From Myroides indicus (lineage in GTDB: Bacteria; Bacteroidota; Bacteroidia; Flavobacteriales; Flavobacteriaceae): DNA of 64,000 nt. The notes under the pieces were generated by a model that was not told the origin of the DNA, made no database searches, and saw only the letters and a list, made by a program, of their open reading frames with translations. The stretch covers positions 89,133-153,132 of the forward strand of contig NZ_SOAG01000002.1 in the NCBI RefSeq assembly GCF_004364575.1, given 5' to 3'. Positions 62,029-64,000 of the stretch are shown piece by piece. Position 1 is the first letter of the stretch, and each line of letters starts with the position of its first letter. Both the position numbers and the translations under genes were made by a program.

Positions 62029-64000
62029 ATGAATAAAAATAAAGAGAAAAATACCGTAAAAAGGTTTAATAAAATCTCAATAGGTTTGGCTTCACCAGAA
62101 GCGATTCTTGCTGAATCAAGAGGAGAAGTTTTAAAACCAGAAACAATTAACTATCGTACTCATAAACCAGAACGTGATGGTCTTTTCTGTGAGCGTATTT
62201 TTGGTCCAGTAAAAGATTATGAGTGTGCTTGTGGTAAGTATAAAAGAATCCGGTACAAAGGGATTGTTTGTGACCGCTGTGGAGTAGAGGTTACGGAGAA
62301 AAAAGTACGTAGAGACAGAGTAGGGCATATCAATTTAGTTGTGCCTATTGCTCACATCTGGTATTTCCGTTCCTTACCTAATAAAATAGGATATATTTTA
62401 GGTCTTCCGTCTAAGAAATTAGACATGATTATCTATTATGAGCGTTACGTAGTAATCCAAGCCGGAAATGCTAAAAATGCAGAAGGAGAACCTTTGAACC
62501 GTTTAGACTTCCTGACAGAAGAAGAATACTTGAATATTTTGGATTCTCTTCCGATGGAAAATCAGTTTTTAGACGATACAGATCCAAATAAATTCATCGC
62601 CAAAATGGGGGCTGAATGTATTATGGATCTATTGGCAACTACAGATTTAGACGAGTTATCATATACTCTTCGTCACGCTGCCAATAACGAAACATCTAAG
62701 CAAAGAAAAACAGAAGCCTTAAAACGCCTTCAGGTTGTAGAAGCTTTCCGTGAGTCAAATCAAAACCGCGAAAACAGACCTGAATGGATGATTTTGAAAG
62801 TAATTCCGGTTATTCCACCTGAATTGCGCCCGTTAGTACCATTGGACGGAGGTCGTTTTGCTACGTCGGATTTGAACGATTTATACCGTCGAGTAATTAT
62901 CAGAAATAACCGTCTGAAACGCTTGATGGAAATCAAAGCTCCTGAGGTAATTTTGCGTAACGAAAAACGTATGCTTCAAGAAGCTGTTGACTCTTTGTTT
63001 GACAACACAAGAAAAGCATCTGCAGTTAAAACGGAATCTAATCGCCCGTTGAAATCTCTTTCAGATTCATTAAAAGGAAAACAAGGACGCTTCCGTCAAA
63101 ACTTATTGGGGAAACGTGTTGATTATTCAGCTCGTTCAGTAATTGTTGTCGGACCAGAATTAAAATTATACGAATGTGGATTGCCAAAAGATATGGCAGC
63201 TGAGCTTTATAAACCATTTGTTATCCGTAAGCTGATAGAAAGAGGTATTGTAAAAACAGTAAAATCTGCTAAGAAAATTATAGACAAAAAAGAGCCTGTA
63301 GTTTGGGATATCTTAGAAAATGTGATTAAAGGACACCCGGTTCTTTTAAACCGTGCTCCTACACTTCACCGTTTAGGTATTCAGGCTTTTCAACCAAAAT
63401 TGATCGAAGGTAAAGCAATTCAGTTACACCCATTAGTGTGTACGGCATTTAACGCGGATTTCGATGGTGACCAGATGGCAGTTCACTTGCCACTTGGACC
63501 AGAAGCAATTTTGGAAGCTCAGTTATTGATGCTGGCTTCTCACAATATCTTAAACCCTGCTAACGGTGCTCCTATTACCGTTCCGTCTCAGGATATGGTT
63601 CTTGGATTGTATTACATGACGAAGTTGCGTAAATCAACACCGGAAGAACCTGTAAAAGGAGAAGGGTTAACTTTTTACTCAGTAGAAGAGGTTCACATTG
63701 CTTTAAATGAAGGGAAACTTGATCTGAATGCAGGAGTTAAAGTTAGAACAAAAGATTACAATCAAAACGGTGAGCTGACTTATCAGATCATAGAAACAAC
63801 TGCAGGAAGAATTTTGTTTAATGAAGTTGTTCCGGAAGTTGCAGGATTCATCAACGAAGTATTGACTAAGAAATCGCTAAGAGATATTATTGGTCGTATT
63901 TTAGCTATTACTGATGTTCCTACAACAGCAGCTTTCTTGGATGATATTAAAAACATGGGATACGGTTATGCGTTCCGTGGAGGGTTGTCGTTCAGTTTAG
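62029..64000 (+). CDS. rpoC: RNA polymerase beta' subunit (5' part, runs off the window)
   Basis: ATG 62029 opens an unbroken frame to the right edge (657 codons). The N-terminal zinc ribbon ([20 protein letters not shown]), [56 protein letters not shown] and the magnesium-binding [16 protein letters not shown] are present, the last holding the three catalytic Asp. About half or less of the usual protein is in view. 75 bp after rpoB. Confidence 0.98.
   Translation, partial: MNKNKEKNTVKRFNKISIGLASPEAILAESRGEVLKPETINYRTHKPERDGLFCERIFGPVKDYECACGKYKRIRYKGIVCDRCGVEVTEKKVRRDRVGHINLVVPIAHIWYFRSLPNKIGYILGLPSKKLDMIIYYERYVVIQAGNAKNAEGEPLNRLDFLTEEEYLNILDSLPMENQFLDDTDPNKFIAKMGAECIMDLLATTDLDELSYTLRHAANNETSKQRKTEALKRLQVVEAFRESNQNRENRPEWMILKVIPVIPPELRPLVPLDGGRFATSDLNDLYRRVIIRNNRLKRLMEIKAPEVILRNEKRMLQEAVDSLFDNTRKASAVKTESNRPLKSLSDSLKGKQGRFRQNLLGKRVDYSARSVIVVGPELKLYECGLPKDMAAELYKPFVIRKLIERGIVKTVKSAKKIIDKKEPVVWDILENVIKGHPVLLNRAPTLHRLGIQAFQPKLIEGKAIQLHPLVCTAFNADFDGDQMAVHLPLGPEAILEAQLLMLASHNILNPANGAPITVPSQDMVLGLYYMTKLRKSTPEEPVKGEGLTFYSVEEVHIALNEGKLDLNAGVKVRTKDYNQNGELTYQIIETTAGRILFNEVVPEVAGFINEVLTKKSLRDIIGRILAITDVPTTAAFLDDIKNMGYGYAFRGGLSFSL

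Overview
The window is chromosomal DNA of a low-GC member of the Bacteroidetes, most likely a Flavobacteriaceae (Flavobacterium/Myroides-like; genus not decided). Support comes from two SusC/SusD pairs, a DUF4136 lipoprotein, a Porin_10-type porin, the long Bacteroidetes form of urocanate hydratase, recurring -7 elements of the form TAnnTTTG, and genes without Shine-Dalgarno sequences except rpsU.

Layout. 1-7970 (minus) is most of a giant secreted protein (at least 2,656 aa): DUF11-like beta-sandwich repeats, then HYR-like Ig modules. The HYR part contains a 1,770-bp tandem DNA duplication and runs off the left edge. 8672-14880 (minus) is the most interesting region and looks like a Bacteroidetes chaperone-usher-type pilus locus. 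It has two small pilin-like proteins with an alternating hydrophobic N-terminal strand, a PapD-like chaperone, a two-domain protein whose C-terminal half resembles the pilins (tip-adhesin layout), and a large usher-like outer-membrane barrel. An intrinsic terminator sits between the major pilin and the chaperone, and an AraC regulator lies just upstream (15035-15904). 16238-17186 is a phage-type divergent repressor switch with a perfect palindromic operator, but no phage genes around it.

17275-33076 is ordinary core and housekeeping content: prolyl oligopeptidase, DUF1684 lipoprotein, Dps, coiled-coil lipoprotein, MtgA, glutaryl-CoA-type dehydrogenase, uracil-DNA glycosylase, hutU, a PLP enzyme, a LysM/glucosaminidase lipoprotein, hemL and rnhB. 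Many convergent gene ends share strong bidirectional hairpin terminators. 33467-43508 holds two consecutive SusC/SusD pairs without glycosidases, sharing the same promoter-proximal leader. 43651-51627 holds a porin, DUF2851, PspC-like, HHH, acyl-CoA dehydrogenase, an AraC regulator and two unknown membrane proteins.

51841-64000 is the translation/transcription core: rpsU (with a strong Shine-Dalgarno), xerC-type recombinase, hpf, tRNA-Thr(UGU), tRNA-Tyr, tRNA-Thr(GGU), tuf, tRNA-Trp, secE, nusG, rplK, rplA, rplJ, rplL, rpoB and the 5' part of rpoC. Hairpins between nusG/rplK, rplL/rpoB and rpoB/rpoC may tune the relative expression of these units.
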